A DNA stretch of 64,000 bases from Zhengitettix transpicula (Eukaryota > Arthropoda > Insecta > Orthoptera > Tetrigidae): NCBI GenBank assembly GCA_037074705.1, contig CM073593.1, forward strand, positions 63,529,501 through 63,593,500, read 5' to 3'. Positions 13,289-26,800 of the stretch are shown here, in pieces. How positions within the stretch are numbered: the stretch's first letter is position 1; each line of letters opens with the position of its first letter. The position numbers and the translations under genes were made by a program. Under the pieces are notes generated by a model that saw only the letters and a program-made list of their open reading frames with translations, did not search any database and was not told where the DNA came from.

Positions 13289-13309
13289 TGTGTGTGTGTG
13301 TGTGTGTGT
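13289..13309. repeat. (TG)n microsatellite
   Basis: About ten TG units after a T-run. It creates a repetitive Cys/Val stretch in an overlapping 78-codon frame that is not a real gene. Confidence 0.9.
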
Positions 13310-16300
13310 TTCTGAATTACTTTTCTGTCCCGCGTTTTTACTGTCGCAAAGGAAATGTATAACCGCGTATTCTTTCAAAAAGATTCGCAGAAAGTTTTCA
13401 GATTTACGGGGAAAGTAAACTTATGTTATTTCTATTTCGCCTGTTGTGTTTCCTATAAAAGTCAAATTGTAATACACAAAAATGTAGTAAATAAATATGA
13501 AATTGATATACATTTCATTATTCATACATTAAATTTGTGAGAGAATCAGTTCTCACTATAAATTTAATATGAAAAGATAGGAAAGTACGTAATGGTCCAA
13601 GTGGTAATTTATTGAACGGTTATGTTTTTATTTTATGAACAAGCAGCAGTAAGGAGTAATTAGATAAAAATCACAGTTTAAATTCCTTCTTTAATTAATC
13701 AATCTCATAGTGTTGAAGTAAACTATTATCCCTGTTTTTAATTAATTAGATTTAACGGCTCACGAAAACGAATTTCAAGATTTTCTGTTGTTTTCAAGTC
13801 ATTAAAACTAGGAAGTTAAATGCTGGATTTCTAACCAGAAAGTTTTCAATCTACTTATGTGGAAAACGAGTAGAAATTGAATTTCTACCCCGGGGAAAGT
13901 GAATAACTACGTAATGAGAATGGAGATGATAATTTCATTTAATTCTGTACCCAAGTTACGAAAAGTAGTAATTTAGGTATGTGTAGGTGCTATTTTGTAG
14001 AAAAAAGACAAACAAATATTTATATAATCCTGAATAATTAGCGTGCCGCTTATAAAAAGATAAAAGTTACATAAAAATTTATATATATATAAATGTCGCT
14101 CTTTTCTTAAGTATGAATTTTTTTACCAAAAATTAAGAACCCTATATTTTTATTTTGTGTACGAATATTTCAAAATGATTATTTCTCATTTATCAGAAAA
14201 TCACAATTCGTCGTTAATTTCTTTCCTATGAACTTATTAAATCACAATAATTTTTTTTGTTTGCTTCCATTGCTACTTAATTTAAAAAGAGTCAGATCTT
14301 CGATTGAACATTTTTATTGTAATTATCAACAAATTTGTATCTAAAAGAATAGAAGGTACACCTTCCACAGAAGAGGAGTTATCAGTTAATACTACGTTCA
14401 TATGAGAATTTATCCATACAAAAGTTGCATGATTTTAAAAAAAACTATTCTAACGTTGGAAAGAATATTTATTGTACATACAGAAAGATCTGGAACTTTA
14501 ATGTTATTTTGTAAAATCATTCAGATAAATTAAATAATTCCTGAAAAAATAAATACGAACATCTGATCAAAAAAATATTAATTTGGATTGGGTAACCAGA
14601 TTATTGCATTACGCTTCAATTGTTTACAAAGATGCTACTTATTTTTAATTATTTTATTAGAATTTTAGTTAATTATTCACATGTATAAAAATTATAATAA
14701 AATATCTCCTGAAAAATTATATAAACGTTAAGTGTTTATTTAACCTTATGATTCAATAAGAAGATGTAGAAAAAAGTTTTAAAAAAAATTGTATCCTCGG
14801 GCATCATAAGTTTTACAGCATTTATTTTAACAGACGAGAATGTTTAAATTATTCAAATGTTTTTCACCGCTCATTAGCCGTTTGAAAATTACCCACTAGA
14901 GCTTAATACCTCTTTGAGCGAGCTACCTTTTTCTAAGGAAGGTATTATTTTAACCGAAGTACGCCCAACCACAGTAGAAGAAAAATACCGTTTGTGTTTT
15001 CAAGTCAGGAACCGTGAAGTAAATTTCGCGCAATGCTGTGAACCGTAGTAGAAAAACATAACCTTTACCATTAAGGATGATGGAATATTAACAAATGTTA
15101 CTTCAATCATAAATTTGCCGGAAATTTTTTAAATTTTACTAAAAAAGGAATTTGGTAAATAAGTTGTGAAATTTCATGAATTAGACAATGTCATTTTCTT
15201 GTTTCTAATTATGCATGAAAACCGTGATAATTAACTACGAATAAATAAAATACTACTTCAAATTTTTCTTAGTCTTCCTTAATAAAAGTTTCTACATATT
15301 CTTCATATACGAATATTCCAATTTAATATTGCAGGTTTTTACTGTGTTTTTATTGTGTTGCCGTCAAACTTTGGTTAAGTAATTGCTTCTACAGTATCGT
15401 TTGCAGAGAAATATTTCAGTTGTTCGTCATAAATTAGAATGAGGTATCTGCAAAAATAATTTAATCTCCCTTTGTTTTATAAATGATTAACCTTAAATTT
15501 TTTGCTCCTTTTTGTTACAATACTACATAATTTATAATTAATACGACATACTTAATTTACAGTACATAAATAATCAATATTTATAATATACAATGTTACG
15601 TAAGTGACTCTTTCAACCTGAAAAATTAAAAAATATTATTATTCATATATTGCATTACGTCAAAAATGAAAATTCTATATCTAATTTTTTTTAAAACATA
15701 AATTATTATAAATCGTTACACAGGTTACTTTACATTCTACTTTGAAAAATTATCTGGAAGAATATGACTTCGAAATTAATATTACACACAGTTTGAAAAA
15801 AAAATTAACACAATCCTTCAGCGATTGGTAAAAATAGAGATCTGCGTGTCTCATTGCAACTGTACTTGTAATTAAGTGATTGTTGGTAGATTTTGAGTCA
15901 GAAAGTTTTAATAAATTTCTGCCAATTTTTTATCTGCAAATTTTTATTAATAATAATAGTCAAATTTTCATTTTGTGTAGCAAGTGTTACTAAAACAGAA
16001 TAAATAATTAATAACTACTACCAACAACTCTCATATAAGAACCACTGTTTTCTCTCATTTCGGTCCTGGAAGTTGTTGAAAGAAGTCAAAATTTATCTTG
16101 TATTTGGTTTATATGAATTTAATTCATATTTTGTTAATTAAGTACATCTATAGAGGTCCCTGAACATAGGGAGGAAACGTTTGGTAGTAAATGTTAATTA
16201 TAGTCAGTTCTGACTTTTGGCCATGTTACATTAATTATATTTATATAATAAAGTCAGATTAAGTTTCTAATTTTATTTAGAATATAGTAGTACTGACAAT

Positions 16301-16344
16301 GTAATTATGTAGTCTTTCTCAGAGTAGAGAATGAATAAATTCTT
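13310..16344. other. AT-rich non-coding stretch
   Basis: A short (TA)n run at about 14079-14091. No gene or larger element recognised. Confidence 0.6.
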
Positions 16345-16591
16345 CTCGGGATTTTAACCGAGTAAACAATTGTATTTGCGACGTTTCGATGACGTTCACT
16401 GCCATCGTCATCTAGCAAAGTGTTAGTTCGGTGTCACTTGATGGCGGGCTATAACAAGGGGGTGGGGGTAACCTACGCTCCTCCATAAATACAGGCCAGA
16501 TAACACCGGACTAATACTTTGCTAGAAGACGGTGACAGTGAAAGTATCGAAACGTCGCGAATTCTATTGTTTACTCGGTTAAAAGCCCGAG
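16345..16591. mobile_element. foldback element, ~91 bp inverted arms, G-rich loop
   Basis: The left arm (16345-16436) and right arm (16500-16591) are inverted copies at roughly 85-90% identity by eye. They begin ctcggg and contain ttttaaccgagtaaacaat and cgacgtttcgat. The spacer of about 63 nt is G-rich (aagggggtgggggta). No protein is encoded. The structure is typical of a non-autonomous foldback/MITE. A SINE follows within about 15 bp. Confidence 0.75.
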
Positions 16592-16605
16592 ATGACTTTA
16601 TTGTC

Positions 16606-16808
16606 AACCTCCTGTGGTGTAGGAGTCAGCGTGACTGCCTCGCATTACAAAGGACCTGACTTCGAATACCGGAGAGGGTTTAAATGTTTGTGTGCGTGAG
16701 AAAAACTTTCGTCAAGTCAGTCCTCCGATAAGTCAAAATGAGTTCCCATAATGAGTCGCTAATAACCTATGCTGTTCATACGACGGTAAATAAATCAACA
16801 AAAAAATA
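16606..16808 (+). mobile_element. tRNA-derived SINE, copy 1
   Basis: The head is tRNA-like: an A-box-like segment from tgtggtgtaggagtcagcg (about 16613) and a B-box-like gacttcgaatacc about 40 nt on. A unique body follows, then a tail with GTCGC (16755-16759), a 20 nt loop and ACGAC (16780-16784), then taaataaatcaac and an A-rich end. The tail is shared with the other SINEs and with the LINE remnant at 51.2 kb. One stem position is mismatched in this copy. SINEs are transcribed by RNA polymerase III from the internal A/B boxes and mobilised in trans by a LINE. Confidence 0.75.
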
Positions 16809-18641
16809 CTTTAGTCAAGGTAAATAAGTAATGGTATACTAATGCAGTAATTTATTTTTTTCAACAAATTCCGGATTATATCGTCTCATGTGGCGGAAGG
16901 AAAGGCCGGAGTTATAAAAGTACTCTATTTCACCCCACCGATGGAATTAAAACTCAAGACTCACTTCAATTGAGAATAAAAAATTCAATTATTAGACAAC
17001 ATTTTTCTGACGTATTATTGCACTTGACACCTGATGTGTAACGTGAAGAGAAGGAATCAGAACGTGGGAAAGTTTTGCTTTGCGCCTGATCTCAGCGTTA
17101 TTGTAGCAGACACCTCCAAAATTTCTGATCTTAATCAGGTACATTTTTTATTTTTGAACCGGATACTCGAGGGTTTACTACAATTAATAATTTTTTGTGG
17201 ATTCGGTACAATGACAAATTCTACTGTATGTGCTTACTGATGCAAATATTTCTGATACTTCTAAAATATAAAAGAATATAAACAGGGAGTATCATTTGAT
17301 TATAAAATATTTGTAACAGTCTACCACGCATGCAAATATTCTTCGAAACACGTAAATCTATGTGGTATTAACATGAGATCAGGCAAGTGAAATTAATCTT
17401 TTAACACCTAAAAGATTGAAAATATTTAATTTCAATGACCCTGAAATTAACAAATGAATATATTTTTAATTATGAAATAAATTACTGCCTTGAAAAAATT
17501 TGAGAACATTGAAAGATGAATAAACACGCGTATGAAAATGAATTTGGCATTACTTGTACATTACCTATGTATGTGTTGTTGGCCAGAACCCAAAATATTC
17601 TGAAGGGATCCATTATTCGATGGTATTATTTGATAATATACTAACTTGTTCTCAAATTTGTTATTGTTCAAAAACTTAATTGTCTTATCTTGTGCAAATA
17701 AGCTTCAGAGAGATGACTGTGTAGAATAGCTATCACCACGAGGAGTTGCGACAAACTGAGAGGAATCCCCTGCACGCCAGATTTCCCGAAACGTTGCTCA
17801 TGCGCATTGCAGGGAGTCACTTCATTTGAAAAAATATATAGAGAACATTTTTCTCATATAAACAGAAAATTTCTCTTAGTTACCGACAAAATATACTGAA
17901 ACTACAGTTATTTTAAAGATTAAGCCTTATATATAAGTATAAAGAATTACATTTACCGCCGTATTTAATTCTAGCTTAATGTTACCGACATCCATATTGT
18001 TAGATGATTGCACACGACCCTACACGCAGTTGTAATTTGTAGTTGTAGAGGAGTTCAACCACACTAATTTTCTGACATATAAATGTACGTATGCCATTTA
18101 AATAGTTCCTTTATTCACATGTAATAATAACGAATTCCGACAGGTTGCATTTCGTAAGGAGCTGACACTTTTTGTTTGCGAGTATAGAAAATTATTATTG
18201 ACCTTTCAACAGTAAACATTCTCGTAAGAGAGAGAAAATATGTAAAATTTCGTAATTTTACTCTCAATAAGTTCTACGTTTGGCCCTTGAAATATTATAA
18301 GCCATTATTAGGTAAAGAAAAATGAATAAGAATGTATTGCAATTGCGATGTTTTTTTGTAAACAAACATGAAATGGATAAAAAAATTTTAAATGAGCCGA
18401 TTTTGTAATTTGTGTTTTTAAATAACTATTAATTTTTTAATCAAAAACGAATTCAACAATTTTATATATCACTTTAGACGTACATTATTATAAATTACTA
18501 TATTTCAAATTTTAGCCACACAATTTCATGAATTGAACAAAAACGTATATTGCTCTTACATTTATATGCGTGCTTAAATTATTCATCGTATTTAAATAAT
18601 TTTACTAATAAGAATGTTTTAAAAATGAATGAGAAGCCGAA
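16809..18641. other. AT-rich non-coding stretch
   Basis: A GC-richer patch at about 17725-17830. No gene recognised. Confidence 0.55.
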
Positions 18642-18692
18642 TACATTAATATTATCTACATTAATATTACATCATTACATTAATATTATCTA
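18642..18692. repeat. three tandem copies of a ~16 bp unit
   Basis: acattaatatta recurs three times with a spacing of about 16 nt. Confidence 0.7.
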
Positions 18693-19230
18693 GTTAAAGT
18701 CATTTGGTAAACATTTGTGTATGAGTTTATGGATTAAAATTTCAAATTTAATAAAATTCATTTTGGTATATTTGAGCAACATAAACATTTTATCAACCGC
18801 ACTTTTATCAACTGTAGTGTGCGGTTGTGTCGTTCTTCGCTCATGTGTTTCCTTGTAACCCGAAGAAAGGGCCAAGGTTTCCAGAAACTCTGTGAGTTAT
18901 TTATATCATCCCTTGATTTTATTTTGTTACCAAAATAATTAAGATACAATTCCAATAAATTTTTAAAATGAGAATTTTTCTTTAATTTTTATGCATAAAA
19001 CGGCCTATACTTTAAACAATATTCGCAAAAATATTTTTCTAAGGTTTTGATGTTAAAATTAATTAAACGTGGATTTTCTCTATACTGGTAAACACTCTGA
19101 AGTTTCAACCTGAATATACAATATACATTAGACTAGTTTTCATTAATAATAATGTCGTAGTTATATCAATAATTTATTTCCCATTCATTTTTACAATTCG
19201 TTCTTCATATGATAATAACCTTTGAAATAT
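18693..19230. other. AT-rich, nothing recognised
   Basis: Two overlapping minus-strand frames of 61-65 codons (18690-18955) are unrecognised and probably fortuitous. Confidence 0.5.
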
Positions 19231-19425
19231 TGATCAAACGGAATTATCCTTCGCATGTAACAATTGCCTTGACTTCTTTAATATCATACTTGTAAAATTT
19301 TCCAAACGATGGGAAATGAACTGAAATTGGCAAATCTGCGCCAAAGTAGGATAGTATAAAATATTTTTTGTTAATTATGTAATTAAAGTTCTATCTTTGT
19401 TCTTCCGATTTTATTTATATGTTGA
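19231..19425 (+). repeat. dispersed repeat, copy 1 of a direct pair
   Basis: It aligns with 23121-23340 in the same orientation. Shared blocks are gggaaatgaactgaaattgg, ccaaagtaggatagtat and ttgttcttccgattttattt. Similarity may continue weakly to about 19495. No coding potential, terminal inverted repeats or A-tail seen. Confidence 0.75.
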
Positions 19426-22400
19426 GCTTTTAGTTTCAATATTTCTTTTTATATTAATTTTTGTGGCTTATATCGACTGTTTCTCTTTTGCAGATAACAT
19501 TCAGTCATTCAACTATTCATTTGCATATTATAATTAAATTTTATAATTTTCTTGACCACATTCGTAAACGATTGTTATTCATATTTGTAAATAATTTATT
19601 ATATAGAGAAAAATATTTTCATATATTTACGAGTACCGTGAATTTTTCTGAAAATTAGTTTAGTATTGTTTTGGTTTCGCTACAGATTTAAGTTAATATT
19701 TTAATTGGTGTGTAATTATAGATTTGACGTTGATTCATAGTGAAGTTATACCGTTCCATATAACCTCTATATTAGTAAAATATAAATAATGGTTAAAAAA
19801 TTATCGTATTGTTTAACAGATAGATAATTATATTTACAGTTTGGATATCCTTTTTTGTGTAAGCCATATTTCAGCTCATTTTAAACGGATTGATGTGAAG
19901 TTTAATTAACATAAAAAAATTTAAGGTGAGCGTCATTCAATTGTCTTTCACATCTTATGGGAGATTTTTATATATATTAAGTGCATATTTTCCTATAATT
20001 TGTAAATGGAGTACGTTTGTTTATCGTTGTCCCATGGGATATGAAGTTTCACCCGAAAGTCACTCTTTGGCGTGAACTCTGTCGATCCGAACTGATTTAT
20101 TGCATGGCTGCTCCTGTAACACATTCCCTCCCCTCCCAACAATCAATGGGTGGGGAAACGTGATAAAGTTCAGGATATGACCAGACGAAAGTTTCAAGGA
20201 AAATTACTGCGAGAGAGGAAAAGTAAAATATCGCAATAAATACCCACGATCTGGAATTCAATCTCAACTTGAGGAGGAAAAAGAAGCCGTGGACAATAAT
20301 TCTCTTTTATGGTACCGATATAGATTTTCGAAGAAACGTAGTAAATATATGGCGACTCTTAAAACGCCTGGCGATGGGATTTATATTACCGCGGATTTGA
20401 AATTCTAGTAATGATGATTTTTTCTCATTTGAAATTAAATTATCTGAATTTTAAAATTAAATAAACTTAATATTGATATATTAAAATTAAAAAATAAAAT
20501 AATGCTTGACTCTTCTACTGTTTGTCTTCTATAGAAAAATAAATAGTTATGCTTAAACAGAAACACAAAATCTGATGTACGTAGTTTTGATTAAACGCCT
20601 ATCATTTTAGGTAGTAATAAAAGTTTGTAATATAAATTGATTTTAATATCCAGAAAACCAATTCCGTTATGTCATCTATTTATTTTATTTAATGATGTGG
20701 CTGTAATTAATATTCAATCACTTCCAAATGTTATCTAAGAAGATAATTAGAGTTATAGTGGAATTATACTTTTTTCAATTTCTTAACTGCGTTATTTATA
20801 AAAATTAATTGATATTAAATTGTATACCAAATTTTTTTATTAATTTCGACCTTTCGTAAGTAGAATTAAAGTGGAATGTTTGTCCTTTTTCGGTTTACAC
20901 TTAATTTACTCTTTCAGCAACTTCACACTTAAAATCATAGAGGTTTGTGCAATAATTTGGAATATGCGTATTAATGCTTGCGCTGCGTTTTACCGACCTA
21001 ACACGATCCTTCTACGTTGACAGTGGGATTTTGGCGCTACAGTAGCGTATTTACTCGTGTGCTTAATTCTCTAACCGGCCGTACGTATATATCAGCATTA
21101 AAACAAGCTCAAGGTTTGCTAGACGATTTAGTGTGTTTCTGAAGACGAAAATATCTGAGATTTGCGTACAATTAGTGACATAATTTATTAAAACAAGTTC
21201 ACTTTTGAAAGTAATAAAATCGTCTATCAACCTCAGACTTGAATTATTTAATAATGATAACAAAAAATAAAACATTATTTTATATTCAAAGAAATTTATA
21301 AAAAATGGAATTGAAATGAATTTTATATAATTAAATGAATACATTAACCAAATAATTTCTTTTCAATAACTTAACCTTCATGTTTTTTATAATTAGTGTT
21401 TACACATATAGTTTTGTAAATTTATTTTAAATTATTAATTTTTTAGTAATCTATAAACGTAAATATTCTAAAAAAATTGTATTGAAAGTTCCCATTCACT
21501 TTCGTAGAATATATGCCGTTAATAATTAAGTCCCATAAACCGCGAGATTCAGCTTTTTATTCATCCAAAGTACAATTGAATTGTCTTGTGACATTATTAA
21601 AAATATTTTTGGATATTTTTCTGCTAGGTTAATCCAACTTTATGGCAAATAAAGAAAAATATGGATATAATAATGCCTGTCACATCGAAGCGCGAAAGAG
21701 ATATTTATGTGCTCTTTTTGAATAAAAAAAACCAGATGTTTCTATGGCCATCCGTTTTTAAAATCCTCGTTAACATTGTATTATTAAACTTGGAATATGT
21801 TAATTGACGAAAAAAATTATCACGATTCCTATTCATATACTTTATTTGTATTTTTTTTATTATTTTATTAAACTAAATTATATGTAGGTTTCTTTTGGGT
21901 ATTTCTAATTATTTTGTAAAACTACTTTTTATTATAATTGCATTAAAATTTTTAAAACTTTGAAAATATTGTAATAAATGACATTGGTTCTTTACTGTAT
22001 GTTTAACAATTTTAACGTAATTAAAATCTTAAAAATATGTGAATTCAAATTTGAATACTATTTATAGTAAGCTGTATTTTCTGCTTTTGAAAAATAGTTC
22101 AATGATTATAAAGCATCACAATATTATATTTTAATTAATATTGTGTTGTGAAGTTTCGCTACTGAGACACGTTGTTCAGTTCTGGCATCACTACTGATAG
22201 AAGTTCGGAGACTGCAAACTGCGCTGCTTAGCATCTATCACCAAACTCTGAAACTTCATACCTACTGAAGCACAGAGGTTCCAGAATGTAGTTCGTAACG
22301 TAATTGATTAGAGGAAGGTGAAGTAATTAATTAAATCTAAAAAGTAGAACAAAATAAATGTGTAGATCTTAATTTCAGAGATACATACGTACGGTAAAGT

Positions 22401-23120
22401 TAAAAGTGAAAGAGTAGGTTTAAATAGTTACGTATATAATTCCGTATCAAATGTTAAATAATTAATAATTCCCTTCTAAATTCAAAATGTATGGTTGCAC
22501 GTGTAAAATGAGTAAACTCCACATAAAACTTGATCTACGTGCATAATACAAATAAAATTCTATGAGAAGTATTGTATTCTATTACGTACAGAAAATTAAC
22601 TAACGTAATACACGTAACTTATAATTTCAATTGCGATTGTCGAACAACTTAACGAAATTTAAGATATCGGCATAAGTATAAATCGAAATATTCATCACAT
22701 TACAAAGGCACATTGTATGCGAAATGAATTAGGAACCGATAATAATTAATTAGGTCTGTTACCGTACAGAGGGATATGTGTGGTATTACGTGGGAAGTGA
22801 AAGTTGAAAGAGCTAGTTGAATAGCTTTGACAGTACAGCGTAATTAATGACAGACTATTTTTTTGTGTGGATTTCCAAATCCACATAAAAGGGGGATAGG
22901 GTTTCCATCGGTTTTAATTAAAAGTATGGTGTAATGATGTAAAAAATTAATATCCCTATTTTGTCTGAAAAACTGAATTGTAAAAAAATATATATAAAAG
23001 CAGAAAATGTTTGAAAGACTAATATTAATTCATTATTTTAGAATAACAGGGACAACTGACGCGTATTGTTACCAGAAATGCAATAATTCGCTCGTAATAA
23101 GACAATAATTTAAGAATTAT
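19426..23120. other. AT-rich non-coding stretch
   Basis: GC-richer patches lie at about 20030-20390 and 22150-22310. Short open frames there are not recognisable. No RNA gene or element identified. Confidence 0.5.
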
Positions 23121-23340
23121 TGTTCAAACGGTATTATCCTTCCTGTTTAACAATAGACTTACCTGCAACGCAGAATGGTATACACCATACGTCGAAAAAT
23201 GTTCCAAAGACGGGAAATGAACTGAAATTGGCAAGTCTGCTCCAAAGTAGGATAGTATCAAAATATTTTTTTGTTAAACATGTAATTTAAGTTATTTGGA
23301 GACGGCCATCTTTGTTCTTCCGATTTTATTTATACGTTGA
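23121..23340 (+). repeat. dispersed repeat, copy 2 of a direct pair
   Basis: Partner of 19231-19425, about 3.9 kb away. Relative to copy 1 it carries about 25 extra bases, spread over several small indels. The pair is either an old segmental duplication or two insertions of an unclassified repeat family. Confidence 0.75.
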
Positions 23341-23743
23341 TTTGGAATGCATGTCAATTTGCGTGATTTATGTACTTTGACTCACTCGCAGTAATTAAGA
23401 GAATAATTCTGCAAATTTATGTTTTTCATAAGTACTTTATGGATATCAATTGGTATATAACTTATTGCTTTCTTGGTGAACAATACTAGCATTGTTTATT
23501 TCTCCAAACATAGTGTTTATGATGCTTTATATCCATAATTACTCTTTCATGTGCATTGAAAATTTCTTAATTAAATCATAAAATAGTTTCAGATAGTCTG
23601 TTATATAACTTTGATGCTTGGTTGTGTTCCAATACAAACTGTACACTGTTGCCGGCTTTCTAGTAAGGCGCGCGGGGAGTAATTGCCAAAGTCAGTTGGG
23701 AGACGGTTGCAGTTCAGTGCAGGTACAGAGCTCAAGGTGAGCG

Positions 23744-23849
23744 GATGGGATTAGTCTCGACAAACTTACTTTCCAATTAATGAAAGCAAGGAGACAGATG
23801 AGATTAGTCTCGACAAACTTGCTGTTCAAGTTAATGAAGCAAGGAGACA
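23744..23849. repeat. 53 bp tandem duplication
   Basis: Two copies of a 53 bp unit (23744-23796, 23797-23849) share attagtctcgacaaactt and gcaaggagacag with a few differences. The unit length is not a multiple of three, so it is not a protein repeat in one frame. It follows a GC-richer patch (23650-23740) that ends in a donor-like caag|gtgagc. Confidence 0.75.
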
Positions 23850-26800
23850 GAGGAAGTTACTAAAATTAAATAATTATGTGTTGACCAAGCCATGCACATG
23901 CCATGTTTTTATTTCACGTCTCGGTAATTAAATTGGAGGAAAATATTTGTTCTGGTAATTTTATATTCATACAAAATAACATGGCCATCTACAAATGATA
24001 AAATCAGTAACGGTGACGGAGAAGCAGAGTGGCTGAGGCATCACCGAGAAAAAACAGACAGCTTTTCTACTGCAATATATAACATGCAGGGTATAACTAC
24101 ATTTTTGTATTTTTATTTGTGTAAATAGATTGTGTTGCATTGATATATTTAGAAAGCGACTTCATCTTCCGTCTTAGAACTGTGTTCTTCCTCCTGGCGA
24201 AAGAAGCGGAATGTTCGTAGAATTTCGCCTCGTACTTAAAAATATTTACTGCCACAACCTGGCACCGATACTTGCAACAGCTGTTTCGTACTTAAGTTGC
24301 ATAGTACAGATGCACGTGTCGGTGAAAACTGCTCTACGTGCCTGAATGCCGATGGAATAATTTTAAAGGGAAACTGTAAACTTAAAGCTTTTACTTGCCT
24401 TCAACGGAAACTTCAGTTTATTAAATTCTGTACTAGAAAAAAATCTTGAATACTTTAATTGAATTTTCGCATATAAATTATTCATTTGTAATCTGATAAA
24501 GGTTTTAAGTAATTACTTACTGACAATTTTTTTTTCATACGGAAAAATGTGACGAAACAAGACATTTAACAAATATGTTTACAGTATATGTGTTAGCAAA
24601 ATGAATCATCCATGTTTAATGAATAATAGGAAATAACTGTTTTTCAGCTGTAGTAAAACCATGAGTGTCTTTGAAAATAAAAACGTATTGGAGCACAAAT
24701 ACACGAGAAAATAATGTTTTATTTAGATGTATCATATATTTTTATTAAGTATTATATATAAGATAAATAATTTAAACACTAATAAAATTAAATATATAAT
24801 TAAACAAATTTATGTGGTCGTATTTCTGTTTAATATTGAAATATTTATTCACAAGACCTTTAGATTGCATTTTAAGTGATATAGCCTCAGACATATTATA
24901 TTACATTACATTACTTCTAACTATATATCCTGAGGATATTTATAACTCATATTTTTGGTTATCGTTCGTACAACGTTGTGTATCTCAGACGTAATCCTTC
25001 CATGTTGAAGTTCTAATAGTGAGAAAAATAAATTTTGATTTAGAATTCTCATAAAACAATCACATGGGCAGAATTTTATTCTCAAATGAAATTTAAAAGT
25101 TGAGTCGAAATCTATAGACTTCAAGATATTTAACATCAATAATACAGAATTATAATTTATTCTACCTAAAAATTATTAAATTACATTTTTTGGGGTTTTG
25201 AATAATATTATTTGTTGCATTTTTGTAATTTAAATCCAACCTCATTAATGTAGAGATTTGTAGTGGCTAAATAAAAACGTTATGTCGTTCGTATTTTAAT
25301 TTCATTTTTTAAATTTTTATATATCTAATTTATAGTGGATTTTATTCAATGTAGTAAATATATGTCACAATAGATTTAAATCAATTAATTAAACCATAAT
25401 TACGCCCCGATGAAGACATTACTCTTAAAAACAAACCTATTTTCCCCCCATAAAATTATTATACAATCCGTCAATATGCAGTCTACGTATGAAAATTTTA
25501 TCATAGTTCAAAATTGTGCCCAACCTAATTACTTGTGAATAGTGACATATAATTTACAAATAGTCTTGAATATGCAAAAATATAACAGTTAAAATATATA
25601 CTAGTTTGAAAAGGCGCTTGACAAATTGCATTTGAACTATTCCATATGTTCATAATACAGAGTGAAATTACGCTAAGTTAACTAATTTTATAATATTTAT
25701 AGGATTTTATATATTTTTATTGTATATTAATTATACTAATAATATTCATTTCACTTTATTATCGACCGATAAAATCATTGGTTGAAAGAAAATTCAGTAA
25801 ATAGTTCAATACGACATTGGCTAAATATCATGTCCCATTTTTGTGCTTCATTAATGTGCTGGTGTTATATTTGCATAGTAGAATCTCAGAAAATAGGATC
25901 GTAATTTTTAGTTTAATTTGTACATATGAAAAGAGTAATTGACGTCAACTAGATCCTTATGGAATATTCATCTTTATATGTCTTCAATCAAAATGTAACA
26001 ATTTACCAGAATATAATTCGTTCCATGTCAGTGTTTGTGTCCTTTTACTGAATAGGAAACCAGGAAATTGGCCTCAATTTTTTAAAATAAAATACAATCG
26101 ACATAAACGAAAAAGTAGTGACAATGTAAAAATGGGAAGATCTTTATCCGAAACTGGCCGAAACTTGGGGCTAATGCTGTACCGATTGGCACCAAACACA
26201 AAGTACAATTCTAAAAAATTAATCTATATATGATTATTGTAGCCATATACGTATCATATTTATATCAGTTAACACTGCAAAGTTATGTAAAGTTTAATAG
26301 CTTATCTAGAGGAGAAACTAAAAACATGTATTAATCAAATACGATTACTTAAACTAAATTAATTGATTATAATTTAAATACGTTACTTATAATCTTTAAT
26401 AACCGTGTTATTTTTCTGTTTACAATAAAAATTCTAAAATATTATATTATTATAAGAACTTTACGAATATTATTGTATTTTAATGTACTGTTGTTTTCTT
26501 TCTTTCAGAATTGTTAATTTTTCAAAGTACGCAAATCAATATACGTCAAAATAATAACTGAATTATTGCTAATGGGACTGAACTTCTTTATTTATTTATC
26601 TCAGATGCGTGAATTAATGAAAAATTATGATAGGTCTAATGAATCAAACACTGGTCGTCATATTCGTCAGCGTCATTAGACAAACACTTAACATCGATTA
26701 CTTTTGTTCGAGTTGAAGTGAGTTATCTGTTTGACGACTAGAAAAATTATACCATTTATTATCTTCCATGCTGCTGGCATATTTCACGCTCAACGATATT

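Noticed and set aside
16613..16675. Genuine tRNA gene
   Set aside because: A and B boxes are present, but the flanking sequence does not fold as an acceptor stem, and the SINE body and tail follow directly.
22140..22310. Possible inverted repeat around gaagtttc
   Set aside because: Only about nine bases pair; not more than chance.
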